Positions 22,190 through 34,640 of a stretch of 64,000 bases of DNA are shown piece after piece (position 1 is the stretch's first letter; each line of letters begins with the position of its first letter). The stretch spans positions 2,406,001 through 2,470,000 of the forward strand of contig JAWQEG010000128.1 of assembly GCA_033782935.1 (NCBI GenBank), given 5' to 3'. A program made the translations under genes and the position numbers. The notes under the pieces were generated by a model. The model made no database searches, was not told where the DNA came from, and saw nothing but the letters and a program-made list of their open reading frames with translations. Origin of the DNA: Petrolisthes cinctipes. Lineage: Eukaryota; Arthropoda; Malacostraca; Decapoda; Porcellanidae.

Positions 22190-25100
22190 TTCAGGCTCAA
22201 AACACCCGAAACTTCGATATTTTTGGGTCCCAGAAGCGGTCTGTACTTGCCTACTCCTTGCTAGAATATTTTCAAGATACAGACCCTAAACATGCTCAAA
22301 ATCGATATTTTAGGTGCAAAAAGTCGATATGTGCATGCATCTTCTGTACCCGTTTTTATCTCAAATTCAGGTTCAAAACACTCGAAAATTCAATATTTTT
22401 GGGTCCCAGAAGCGATCTGTACATGCTTACTCAGTGCTAGAATATCTTCAAAATATAGGCCCAAAGCATGCTAAAAATCGATATTTTTGGTGCCCAAAGT
22501 CGATATGTGCATGCATCTTCTGTACCCGTTTATATCTCAAATTCAGGCTCTAAACACCCAAAAATTCGATATTTTTTGGTCCCAGAGACGATCGGTACAT
22601 GCCTACTCCGTGTTAGAGTATTTTCAAAATTCAGTCCCAAAACATGCTGAAAATCGATATTTTATTTTCAAAAAGTCGATATGTGCATGCATCTTTTTTA
22701 CCCGTTTATATCTCAAATTCAGGCACAAAAAACCAGAAAGTTCAATATTTTTGAGTCCCAGAAGCGATCTGTACATGCCTACTCAGTGCTAGAATATTTT
22801 CAAAATATAGGACCAAAACAAGCTAAAAATCGATATTTTAGGTGCCCAAAGTCAATATGTGTATGTATTTTCTGTACCCGTTTCTATCCCAAATTCAGGC
22901 TCAAAACACCCGAATATTCTCTATTTTTGGGTCCCAGAAGCAATCTGTACATGCCTAATCCGTGTTAGAGTATTTTCAAAATACAGGCCCAAAACATGCT
23001 GAAATTCAATATTTTAGGTGCCCAAAGTCAATATGTGTATGCATCTTCTGTACCCGTTTATATCTCGTATTCAGGCTCAAAACACCCGAAAAATCGATAT
23101 TTTTGGTTCCCAGAAGCGATCTGTACATGCCTACTCCGTGCTAGAGTATTTTCAAAATAAAGGCCTAAAACATGCTGATATTCGATATTTTAGGTGCCCA
23201 AAGTCAATATGTGTATGCATCTTCTGTAACCGATTATATCCCAAATTCAGGCTCAAAACACCCGAAACTTCGATATTTTTGGGTCCCAGAAGCGATCTGT
23301 ACTTGCCTACTCCTTGCTAGAATATTTTCAAGATACAGACCCTAAACATGCTCAAAATCGATATTTTAGGTGCAAAAAGTCGATATGTGCATGCATCTTC
23401 TGTACCCGTTTTTATCTCAAATTCAGGTTCAAAACACTCGAAAATTCAATATTTTTGGGTCCCAGAAGCGATCTGTACATGCCTACTCAGTGCTAGAATA
23501 TCTTCAAAATATAGGCCCAAAGCATGCTAAAAATCGATATTTTTGGTGCCCAAAGTCGATATGTGCATGCATCTTCTGTACCCGTTTTTATCTCAAATTC
23601 AGGCTCTAAACACCCAAAAATTCGATATTTTTTGGTCCCAGAGACGATCGGTACATGCCTACTCCGTGTTAGAGTATTTTCAAAATTCAGTCCCAAAACA
23701 TGCTGAAAATCGATATTTTATTTTCAAAAAGTCGATATGTGCATGCATCTTTTTTACCCGTTTATATCTCAAATTCAGGCACAAAAAACCAGAAAGTTCA
23801 ATATTTTTGAGTCCCAGAAGCGATCTGTACATGCCTACTCAGTGCTAGAATATTTTCAAAATATAGGACCAAAACAAGCTAAAAATCGATATTTTAGGTG
23901 CCCAAAGTCAATATGTGTATGTATTTTCTGTACCCGTTTCTATCCCAAATTCAGGCTCAAAACACCCGAATATTCTCTATTTTTGGGTCCCAGAAGCGAT
24001 CTGTACTTGCCTACTCCTTGCTAGAATATTTTCAAGATACAGACCCTAAACATGCTCAAAATCGATATTTTAGGTGCAAAAAGTCGATATGTGCATGCAT
24101 CTTCTGTATCCGTTTATATCTCAAATTCAGGTTCAAAACACTCGAAAATTCAATATTTTTGGGTCCCAGAAGCGATCTGTACATGCCTACTCAGTGCTAG
24201 AATATCTTCAAAATATAGGCCCAAAGCATGCTAAAAATCGATATTTTTGGTGCCCAAAGTCGATATGTGCATGCATCTTCTGTACCCGTTTATATCTCAA
24301 ATTCAGGCTCTAAACACCCAAAAATTCGATATTTTTTGGTCCCAGAGACGATCTGTACATGCCTACTCCGTGTTAGAGTATTTTCAAAATTCAGTCCCAA
24401 AACATGCTGAAAATCGATATTTTAGGTGCCCAAAGTCAATATGTGCATGCATCTTCTGTACCCGTTTATATCTCAAATTCAGGCTCTAAACACCCAAAAA
24501 TTCGATATTTTTTGGTCCCATGGACGATCTGTACATGCCTACTCAGTGTTAGAGTATTTTCAAAATTCAGTCCCAAAACATGCTGAAAATCGATATTTTA
24601 GGTGCCCAAAGTCAATATATGAATGCAACTTCTGTACCCGTTTATATCCCAAATTCAGGCTCAAAACACCCGAAAATTCGATATTTTTGGGTCCCAAAAG
24701 CGATCTGTACATGCTTACTCAGTGCTAGAATATTTTCAAAATATAGGCCCAAAACATACTAAAAATTGATATTTTAGGTGCCCAAAGTCAATATGTGTAT
24801 GTATCTTCTGTACCCGTTTATATCCCCAATTCAGGCTCAAAACACCCGAAAATTCTATATTTTTAGGTCCCAGAAGCAATCTGTACATACCTACTCCTTG
24901 CTAGAATGTTTTCAAGATACAGACTCAAAACATTCTGAAAATCGATAATTTTTGTGCAAAAAGTCGATATGTGCATGCATCTTTTTTACCCGTTTATATC
25001 TCAAATTCAGGCACAAAAAACCAGAAAGTTCAATATTTTTGAGTCCCAGAAGCGATCTGTACATGCCTACTCAGTGCTAGAATATTTTCAAAATATAGGC

Positions 25101-25533
25101 CCAAAACAAGCTAAAAATCGATATTTTAGGTGCTCAAAGTCAATATGTGTATGTATTTTCTGTACCCGTTTCTATCCCAAATTCAGGCTCAAAACACCCG
25201 AATATTCTCTATTTTTGGGTCCCAGAATCAATCTGTACATGCATAATCCGTGTTAGAGTATTTTCAAAATACAGGCCCAAAACATGCTGAAATTCAATAT
25301 TTTAGGTGCCCAAAGTCAATATGTGTATGCATCATCTGTACCCATTTATATCTCGTATTCAGGCTCAAAACACCCGAAAAATCGATATTTTTGGGTCCCA
25401 GAAGCGATCTGTACATGCCTACTCCGTGCTAGAGTATTTTCAAAATAAAAGCCTAAAACATGCTGATATTCGATATTTTAGGTGCCCAAAGTCAATATGT
25501 GTATGCATCTTCTGTACCCGTTTATATCCCAAA
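22190..25533 (+). repeat. 19-monomer higher-order repeat, copy 1 (3,344 bp)
   Basis: The unit is repeated next door at exactly 3,344 bp (19 x 176). Anchors at 22,292, 22,962, 23,524, 24,228 and 24,954 all fall 3,344 bases before their partners. The copies look almost identical by eye. The few differences I found lie at the left edge, such as AGCGGTCTG at 22,236 and CCCTAAACATG at 22,283 in copy 1. Internally it is composite, with the 1,056-bp six-monomer pattern present twice (22,681/23,737). Confidence 0.88.
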
Positions 25534-28500
25534 TTCAGGCTCAAAACACCCGAAACTTCGATATTTTTGGGTCCCAGAAGCGATCTGTACTTGCCTACTC
25601 CTTGCTAGAATATTTTCAAGATACAGACCCAAAACATGCTCAAAATCGATATTTTAGGTGCAAAAAGTCGATATGTGCATGCATCTTCTGTACCCGTTTT
25701 TATCTCAAATTCAGGTTCAAAACACTCGAAAATTCAATATTTTTGGGTCCCAGAAGCGATCTGTACATGCTTACTCAGTGCTAGAATATCTTCAAAATAT
25801 AGGCCCAAAGCATGCTAAAAATCGATATTTTTGGTGCCCAAAGTCGATATGTGCATGCATCTTCTGTACCCGTTTATATCTCAAATTCAGGCTCTAAACA
25901 CCCAAAAATTCGATATTTTTTGGTCCCAGAGACGATCGGTACATGCCTACTCCGTGTTAGAGTATTTTCAAAATTCAGTCCCAAAACATGCTGAAAATCG
26001 ATATTTTATTTTCAAAAAGTCGATATGTGCATGCATCTTTTTTACCCGTTTATATCTCAAATTCAGGCACAAAAAACCAGAAAGTTCAATATTTTTGAGT
26101 CCCAGAAGCGATCTGTACATGCCTACTCAGTGCTAGAATATTTTCAAAATATAGGACCAAAACAAGCTAAAAATCGATATTTTAGGTGCCCAAAGTCAAT
26201 ATGTGTATGTATTTTCTGTACCCGTTTCTATCCCAAATTCAGGCTCAAAACACCCGAATATTCTCTATTTTTGGGTCCCAGAAGCAATCTGTACATGCCT
26301 AATCCGTGTTAGAGTATTTTCAAAATACAGGCCCAAAACATGCTGAAATTCAATATTTTAGGTGCCCAAAGTCAATATGTGTATGCATCTTCTGTACCCG
26401 TTTATATCTCGTATTCAGGCTCAAAACACCCGAAAAATCGATATTTTTGGTTCCCAGAAGCGATCTGTACATGCCTACTCCGTGCTAGAGTATTTTCAAA
26501 ATAAAGGCCTAAAACATGCTGATATTCGATATTTTAGGTGCCCAAAGTCAATATGTGTATGCATCTTCTGTAACCGATTATATCCCAAATTCAGGCTCAA
26601 AACACCCGAAACTTCGATATTTTTGGGTCCCAGAAGCGATCTGTACTTGCCTACTCCTTGCTAGAATATTTTCAAGATACAGACCCTAAACATGCTCAAA
26701 ATCGATATTTTAGGTGCAAAAAGTCGATATGTGCATGCATCTTCTGTACCCGTTTTTATCTCAAATTCAGGTTCAAAACACTCGAAAATTCAATATTTTT
26801 GGGTCCCAGAAGCGATCTGTACATGCCTACTCAGTGCTAGAATATCTTCAAAATATAGGCCCAAAGCATGCTAAAAATCGATATTTTTGGTGCCCAAAGT
26901 CGATATGTGCATGCATCTTCTGTACCCGTTTTTATCTCAAATTCAGGCTCTAAACACCCAAAAATTCGATATTTTTTGGTCCCAGAGACGATCGGTACAT
27001 GCCTACTCCGTGTTAGAGTATTTTCAAAATTCAGTCCCAAAACATGCTGAAAATCGATATTTTATTTTCAAAAAGTCGATATGTGCATGCATCTTTTTTA
27101 CCCGTTTATATCTCAAATTCAGGCACAAAAAACCAGAAAGTTCAATATTTTTGAGTCCCAGAAGCGATCTGTACATGCCTACTCAGTGCTAGAATATTTT
27201 CAAAATATAGGACCAAAACAAGCTAAAAATCGATATTTTAGGTGCCCAAAGTCAATATGTGTATGTATTTTCTGTACCCGTTTCTATCCCAAATTCAGGC
27301 TCAAAACACCCGAATATTCTCTATTTTTGGGTCCCAGAAGCGATCTGTACTTGCCTACTCCTTGCTAGAATATTTTCAAGATACAGACCCTAAACATGCT
27401 CAAAATCGATATTTTAGGTGCAAAAAGTCGATATGTGCATGCATCTTCTGTATCCGTTTATATCTCAAATTCAGGTTCAAAACACTCGAAAATTCAATAT
27501 TTTTGGGTCCCAGAAGCGATCTGTACATGCCTACTCAGTGCTAGAATATCTTCAAAATATAGGCCCAAAGCATGCTAAAAATCGATATTTTTGGTGCCCA
27601 AAGTCGATATGTGCATGCATCTTCTGTACCCGTTTATATCTCAAATTCAGGCTCTAAACACCCAAAAATTCGATATTTTTTGGTCCCAGAGACGATCTGT
27701 ACATGCCTACTCCGTGTTAGAGTATTTTCAAAATTCAGTCCCAAAACATGCTGAAAATCGATATTTTAGGTGCCCAAAGTCAATATGTGCATGCATCTTC
27801 TGTACCCGTTTATATCTCAAATTCAGGCTCTAAACACCCAAAAATTCGATATTTTTTGGTCCCATGGACGATCTGTACATGCCTACTCAGTGTTAGAGTA
27901 TTTTCAAAATTCAGTCCCAAAACATGCTGAAAATCGATATTTTAGGTGCCCAAAGTCAATATATGAATGCAACTTCTGTACCCGTTTATATCCCAAATTC
28001 AGGCTCAAAACACCCGAAAATTCGATATTTTTGGGTCCCAAAAGCGATCTGTACATGCTTACTCAGTGCTAGAATATTTTCAAAATATAGGCCCAAAACA
28101 TACTAAAAATTGATATTTTAGGTGCCCAAAGTCAATATGTGTATGTATCTTCTGTACCCGTTTATATCCCCAATTCAGGCTCAAAACACCCGAAAATTCT
28201 ATATTTTTAGGTCCCAGAAGCAATCTGTACATACCTACTCCTTGCTAGAATGTTTTCAAGATACAGACTCAAAACATTCTGAAAATCGATAATTTTTGTG
28301 CAAAAAGTCGATATGTGCATGCATCTTTTTTACCCGTTTATATCTCAAATTCAGGCACAAAAAACCAGAAAGTTCAATATTTTTGAGTCCCAGAAGCGAT
28401 CTGTACATGCCTACTCAGTGCTAGAATATTTTCAAAATATAGGCCCAAAACAAGCTAAAAATCGATATTTTAGGTGCTCAAAGTCAATATGTGTATGTAT

Positions 28501-28877
28501 TTTCTGTACCCGTTTCTATCCCAAATTCAGGCTCAAAACACCCGAATATTCTCTATTTTTGGGTCCCAGAATCAATCTGTACATGCATAATCCGTGTTAG
28601 AGTATTTTCAAAATACAGGCCCAAAACATGCTGAAATTCAATATTTTAGGTGCCCAAAGTCAATATGTGTATGCATCATCTGTACCCATTTATATCTCGT
28701 ATTCAGGCTCAAAACACCCGAAAAATCGATATTTTTGGGTCCCAGAAGCGATCTGTACATGCCTACTCCGTGCTAGAGTATTTTCAAAATAAAAGCCTAA
28801 AACATGCTGATATTCGATATTTTAGGTGCCCAAAGTCAATATGTGTATGCATCTTCTGTACCCGTTTATATCCCAAA
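25534..28877 (+). repeat. 19-monomer higher-order repeat, copy 2 (3,344 bp)
   Basis: Second full copy. It shares rare variants with copy 1, including TGTAACCGATTATATCCC near 26,569, CCCATGGACGATC near 27,861 and GGTCCCAAAAGCG near 28,036. Retention of such private variants makes independent origin implausible and points to a single recent duplication. Confidence 0.88.
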
Positions 28878-30100
28878 TTCAGGCTCAAAACACCCGAAAC
28901 TTCGATATTTTTGGGTCCCAGAAGCGATCTGTACTTGCCTACTCCTTGCTAGAATATTTTCAAGATACAGACCCAAAACATGCTCAAAATCGATATTTTA
29001 GGTGCAAAAAGTCGATATGTGCATGCATCTTCTGTACCCGTTTTTATCTCAAATTCAGGTTCAAAACACTCGAAAATTCAATATTTTTGGGTCCCAGAAG
29101 CGATCTGTACATGCTTACTCAGTGCTAGAATATCTTCAAAATATAGGCCCAAAGCATGCTAAAAATCGATATTTTTGGTGCCCAAAGTCGATATGTGCAT
29201 GCATCTTCTGTACCCGTTTATATCTCAAATTCAGGCTCTAAACACCCAAAAATTCGATATTTTTTGGTCCCAGAGACGATCGGTACATGCCTACTCCGTG
29301 TTAGAGTATTTTCAAAATTCAGTCCCAAAACATGCTGAAAATCGATATTTTATTTTCAAAAAGTCGATATGTGCATGCATCTTTTTTACCCGTTTATATC
29401 TCAAATTCAGGCACAAAAAACCAGAAAGTTCAATATTTTTGAGTCCCAGAAGCGATCTGTACATGCCTACTCAGTGCTAGAATATTTTCAAAATATAGGA
29501 CCAAAACAAGCTAAAAATCGATATTTTAGGTGCCCAAAGTCAATATGTGTATGTATTTTCTGTACCCGTTTCTATCCCAAATTCAGGCTCAAAACACCCG
29601 AATATTCTCTATTTTTGGGTCCCAGAAGCAATCTGTACATGCCTAATCCGTGTTAGAGTATTTTCAAAATACAGGCCCAAAACATGCTGAAATTCAATAT
29701 TTTAGGTGCCCAAAGTCAATATGTGTATGCATCTTCTGTACCCGTTTATATCTCGTATTCAGGCTCAAAACACCCGAAAAATCGATATTTTTGGTTCCCA
29801 GAAGCGATCTGTACATGCCTACTCCGTGCTAGAGTGTTTTCAAAATAAAGGCCTAAAACATGCTGATATTCGATATTTTAGGTGCCCAAGTCAATATGTG
29901 TATGCATCTTCTGTACCCGATTATATCCCAAATTCAGGCTCAAAACACCCGAAACTTCGATATTTTTGGGTCCCAGAAGCGATCTGTACTTGCCTACTCC
30001 TTGCTAGAATATTTTCAAGTAACAGACCCTAAACATGCTCAAAATCGATATTTTAGGTGCAAAAAGTCGATATGTGCATGCATCTTCTGTACCCGTTTTT
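28878..30100 (+). repeat. 19-monomer higher-order repeat, truncated copy 3
   Basis: The first ~1.2 kb of the unit is present a third time. It has drifted slightly more than copies 1 and 2: AGAGTGTTTTC at 29,831, a one-base deletion giving GCCCAAGTCAATATG near 29,885, and TCAAGTAACAG near 30,016. It ends near 30,100, where a different monomer series starts. Confidence 0.8.
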
Positions 30101-30104
30101 ATCT

Positions 30105-30935
30105 CAAATTCAGGCTCAAAACACCCGAAAATTCGATATTTTAGGGTCCCAGAAAAGATCTCTACATGCCTACTCACTGCTGGAATGTTTTCAAAATATA
30201 GGCTCAAAAAATGCTAAAAATCGATATTTTAGGTGCAAAAAGTCGATATGTGCATGCATCTTCAGTACCCGTTTATATCTCAAATTTAGGCTCAAAACAC
30301 CCGAAATTTAACTATTTTTTAGTCCCAGAAGCGATCTGTACATGCCTACTCCGTAATAGAGTATTTTCAAAATATAGGCTCAAAACATGCCAAAAATCGA
30401 TATTTTAGGTGTCCAAAGTCGATATGTGCATGCATCTTCTGTACCCGTTTATATATCAATTTCAGGCTCAAAACACCCGAAAATTCTAAATTTTTGGGTC
30501 CCAGAATCGATCTGTACATGCCTACTCGGTGTTAGAGTATTTTCAAAATACAGGCCCAAAACTTGCTGAAATTCGATATTTTGGGTGCCCAAAGTCAATA
30601 TGTGTATGCATCTTCTGTACCTGTTTATATCCTAAATTCAGGCTCAAAACACCAGAAAATTTGATATTTTTGGGTCCCAGAAGCGATCTGTACATGCCTA
30701 CTCAGTGCTAGAATATTTTCAAGATACAGACCCAAAACATGCTGATATTCGATATTTTAGGTGCCCAAAGTCGATATGTGCATGCATCTTCTGTACCCGT
30801 TTATATCTCAAATTCAGGCTCAAAACACTTGAAAATTCGATAATTTTGGGTCCCAGAAGCGATCTGTACATGCCTACTCCATGTTAGAGTATTTTCAAGA
30901 TACAGTCCCAAAACATGCTCAAAATCGATATTTTA
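30105..30935 (+). repeat. Five-monomer insert shared with ~33,097-33,925
   Basis: This block interrupts the 19-monomer series and recurs at ~33,097-33,925. Shared variants include TTTTAGGGTCCCAGAAAAG, CAAATTTAGGCTC with CGAAATTTAACTATTTTTTAG, and CTGTTTATATCCTAAATTC. The offset is 2,992 bp, then 2,988 after the right copy loses four bases (CCGTAATAATTTTC at ~33,344). A middle patch around 30,680-30,750 does not match. Confidence 0.7.
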
Positions 30936-32880
30936 GGTGCCCAAAGTCAATATGTGTATGTATCTTCTGTACCCGTTTATATCCCCAATTCAGGCTCAAA
31001 ACACCCGAAAATTCTATATTTTTAGGTCCCAGAAGCAATCTGTACATACCTACTCCTTGCTAGAATGTTTTCAAGATACAGACTCAAAACATTCTGAAAA
31101 TCGATAATTTTTGTGCAAAAAGTCGATATGTGCATGCATCTTTTTTACCCGTTTATATCTCAAATTCAGGCACAAAAAACCAGAAAGTTCAATATTTTTG
31201 AGTCCCAGAAGCGATCTGTACATGCCTACTCAGTGCTAGAATATTTTCAAAATATAGGCCCAAAACAAGCTAAAAATCGATATTTTAGGTGCTCAAAGTC
31301 AATATGTGTATGTATTTTCTGTACCCGTTTCTATTCCAAATTCAGGCTCAAAACACCCGAATATTCTCTATTTTTGGGTCCCAGAATCAATCTGTTCATG
31401 CATAATCCGTGTTAGAGTATTTTCAAAATACAGGCCCAAAACATGCTGAAATTCAATATTTTAGGTGCCCAAAGTCAATATGTGTATGCATCATCTGTAC
31501 CCGTTTATATCTCGTATTCAGGCTCAAAACACCCGAAAAATCGATATTTTTGGGTCCCAGAAGCGATCTGTACATGCCTACTCCGTGTTAGAGTATTTTC
31601 AAAATAAAAGCCTAAAACATGCTGATATTCGATATTTTAGGTGCCCAAAGTCAATATGTGTATGCATCTTCTGTACCCGTTTATATCCCAAATTCAGGCT
31701 CAAAACACCCGAAACTTCGATATTTTTGGGTCCCAGAAGCGATCTGTACTTGCCTACTCCTTGCTAGAATATTTTCAAGATACAGACCCAAAACATGCTC
31801 AAAATCGATATTTTAGGTGCAAAAAGTCGATATGTGCATGCATCTTCTGTACCCGTTTTTATCTCAAATTCAGGTTCAAAACACTCGAAAATTCAATATT
31901 TTTGGGTCCCAGAAGCGATCTGTACATGCTTACTCAGTGCTAGAATATCTTCAAAATATAGGCCCAAAGCATGCTAAAAATCGATATTTTTGGTGCCCAA
32001 AGTCGATATGTGCATGCATCTTCTGTACCCGTTTATATCTCAAATTCTGGCTCTAAACACCCAAAAATTCGATATTTTTTGGTCCCAGAGACGATCGGTA
32101 CATGCCTACTCCGTGTTAGAGTATTTTCAAAATTCAGTCCCAAAACATGCTGAAAATCGATATTTTATTTTCAAAAAGTCGATATGTGCATGCATCTTTT
32201 TTACCCGTTTATATCTCAAATTCAGGCACAAAAAACCAGAAAGTTCAATATTTTTGAGTCCCAGAAGCGATCTGTACATGCCTACTCAGTGCTAGAATAT
32301 TTTCAAAATATAGGACCAAAACAAGCTAAAAATCGATATTTTAGGTGCCCAAAGTCAATATGTGTATGTATTTTCTGTACCCGTTTCTATCCCAAATTCA
32401 GGCTCAAAACACCCGAATATTCTCTATTTTTGGGTCCCAGAAGCAATCTGTACATGCCTAATCCGTGTTAGAGTATTTTCAAAATACAGGCCCAAAACAT
32501 GCTGAAATTCAATATTTTAGGTGCCCAAAGTCAATATGTGTATGCATCTTCTGTACCCGTTTATATCTCGTATTCAGGCTCAAAACACCCGAAAAATCGA
32601 TATTTTTGGTTCCCAGAAGCGATCTGTACATGCCTACTCCGTGCTAGAGTGTTTTCAAAATAAAGGCCTAAAACATGCTGATATTCGATATTTTAGGTGC
32701 CCAAAGTCAATATGTGTATGCATCTTCTGTACCCGATTATATCCCAAATTCAGGCTCAAAACACCCGAAACTTCGATATTTTTGGGTCCCAGAAGCGATC
32801 TGTACTTGCCTACTCCTTGCTAGAATATTTTCAAGATACAGACCCTAAACATGCTCAAAATCGATATTTTAGGTGCAAAA
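30935..32880 (+). repeat. Resumed copy of ~28,120-30,065 (offset 2,815)
   Basis: After the insert, the 19-monomer series resumes as a copy of ~28,120-30,065. Anchors are 28,298/31,113, 28,650/31,465, 28,980/31,795 and 29,175/31,990. It shares AGAGTGTTTTC (29,831/32,646) with the truncated copy 3 but lacks that copy's one-base deletion. The shared substitution therefore predates the deletion. Confidence 0.8.
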
Positions 32881-32884
32881 AGTC

Positions 32885-34640
32885 GATATGTGCATGCATC
32901 TTCTGTACCCGTTTTTATCTCAAATTCAGGTTCAAAACACTCGAAAATTCAATATTTTTGGGTCCCAGAAGCGATCTGTACATGCCTACTCAGTGCTAGA
33001 ATATCTTCAAAATATAGGCCCAAAGCATGCTAAAAATCGATATTTTTGGTGCCCAAAGTCGATATGTGCATGCATCTTCTGTACCCGTTTATATCTCAAA
33101 ATCAGGCTCAAAACACCCGAAAATTCGATATTTTAGGGTCCCAGAAAAGATCTCTACATGCCTACTCACTGCTGGAATGTTTTCAAAATATAGGCTCAAA
33201 AAATGCTAAAAATCGATATTTTAGGTGCAAAAAGTCGATATGTGCATGCATCTTCAGTACCCGTTTATATCTCAAATTTAGGCTCAAAACACCCGAAATT
33301 TAACTATTTTTTAGTCCCAGAAGCGATCTGTACATGCCTACTCCGTAATAATTTTCAAAATATAGGCTCAAAACATGCTAAAAATCGATATTTTAGGTGT
33401 CCAAAGTCGATATGTGCATGCATCTTCTGTACCCGTCTATATATCAATTTCAGGCTCAAAACACCCGAAAATTCTAAATTTTTGGGTCCCAGAATCGATC
33501 TGTACATGCCTACTCGGTGTTAGAGTATTTTCAAAATACAGGCCCAAAACTTGCTGAAATTCGATATTTTGGGTGCCCAAAGTCAATATGTGTATGCATC
33601 TTCTGTACCTGTTTATATCCTAAATTCAGGCTCAAAACACCAGAAAATTTGATATTTTTGGGTCCCAGAAGCAATTTTTACATGCCTACCCATTGCTGGA
33701 ATGTTTTCAAAGTATAGGCTCAAAACATGCTAAATATCGATATTTTATGTGTCTAAAGTCGATATGTGCATGCATCTTCTGTACCCGTTTATATCTCAAA
33801 TTCAGGCTCAAAACACTTGAAAATTCGATAATTTTGGGTCCCAGAAGCGATCTGTACATGCCTACTCCATGTTAGAGTATTTTCAAGATACAGTCCCAAA
33901 ACATGCTCAAAATCGATATTTTAGGTGCAAAAAGTCAATATGTGCATGCATCTTATGTACCCGTTTATATCTCAAATTCTGGCTCAAAACACCCGAAAAT
34001 TCGGTATTTTTGGATCCCAAAAGCGATCTGTACATGCCTACTCCGTGTTAGAGTATTTTCAAAATACAGGCCCAAAACATGCTCAAAATCGATATTTTAG
34101 GTGCAAAAAGTCGATATGTGCAAGCATCTTCTGTACCCGTCTATATCTCAAATTCAGGCTCAAAGCACCCGAAAATTCGAAATTTTTGGGTAGCAGAAGC
34201 GATCTGTACATGCCTACTCTTTGCTAATATGTCTTCAAGATACATACCCAAAACATGCTAAAAATCGATATTTTAGGTACAAAAAGTCGATATGTGCATG
34301 CATCTTCAGTACCCGTTTATATCTCAAATTCATGCTCAAAACACCCGAAAATTAACTATTTTTTGGTCCCAGAAGCGATCTGTACATGCCTACTCCGTAT
34401 TAGAGTATTTTCATAATACAGGCCCAAAACACGCTGAAAATCGATAATTTACGTGCCCAAAGTCAATATATGTAAGCATCTTCTGTACCCGTTTAAATCC
34501 CAAATTCAGGCTCAAAACTCCCGAAAATTCGATGTTTTGGGGTTTCAGAAGCAATTTGTACATGCCTACTCAGTGCTAGAATATTTTCAAAATACAGGCT
34601 CAAAACATGCTAAAAATCGATATTTTAGGTGCACCAAGTC
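32885..34640 (+). repeat. 10-monomer higher-order repeat, copy 1 (~1,756 bp)
   Basis: Ten monomers are repeated directly downstream at an offset of 1,756 before and 1,760 after the four-base gap near 33,350. Diagnostic states include CAAGCATCTTCTGTACCCG, GGTAGCAGAAGCG, GATACATACCC, CCGTTTAAATCCC and GGTGCACCAAGTCG. The unit captures part of the 19-monomer family at its left edge (CGTTTTTATCTC monomer). Confidence 0.8.

Noticed and set aside
22190..28877. Assembly error as the cause of the near-identical 3,344-bp copies
   Set aside because: It cannot be excluded from sequence alone, but the drifted third copy and the independently modified copy at 30,935-32,880 show that the unit really was amplified more than once.
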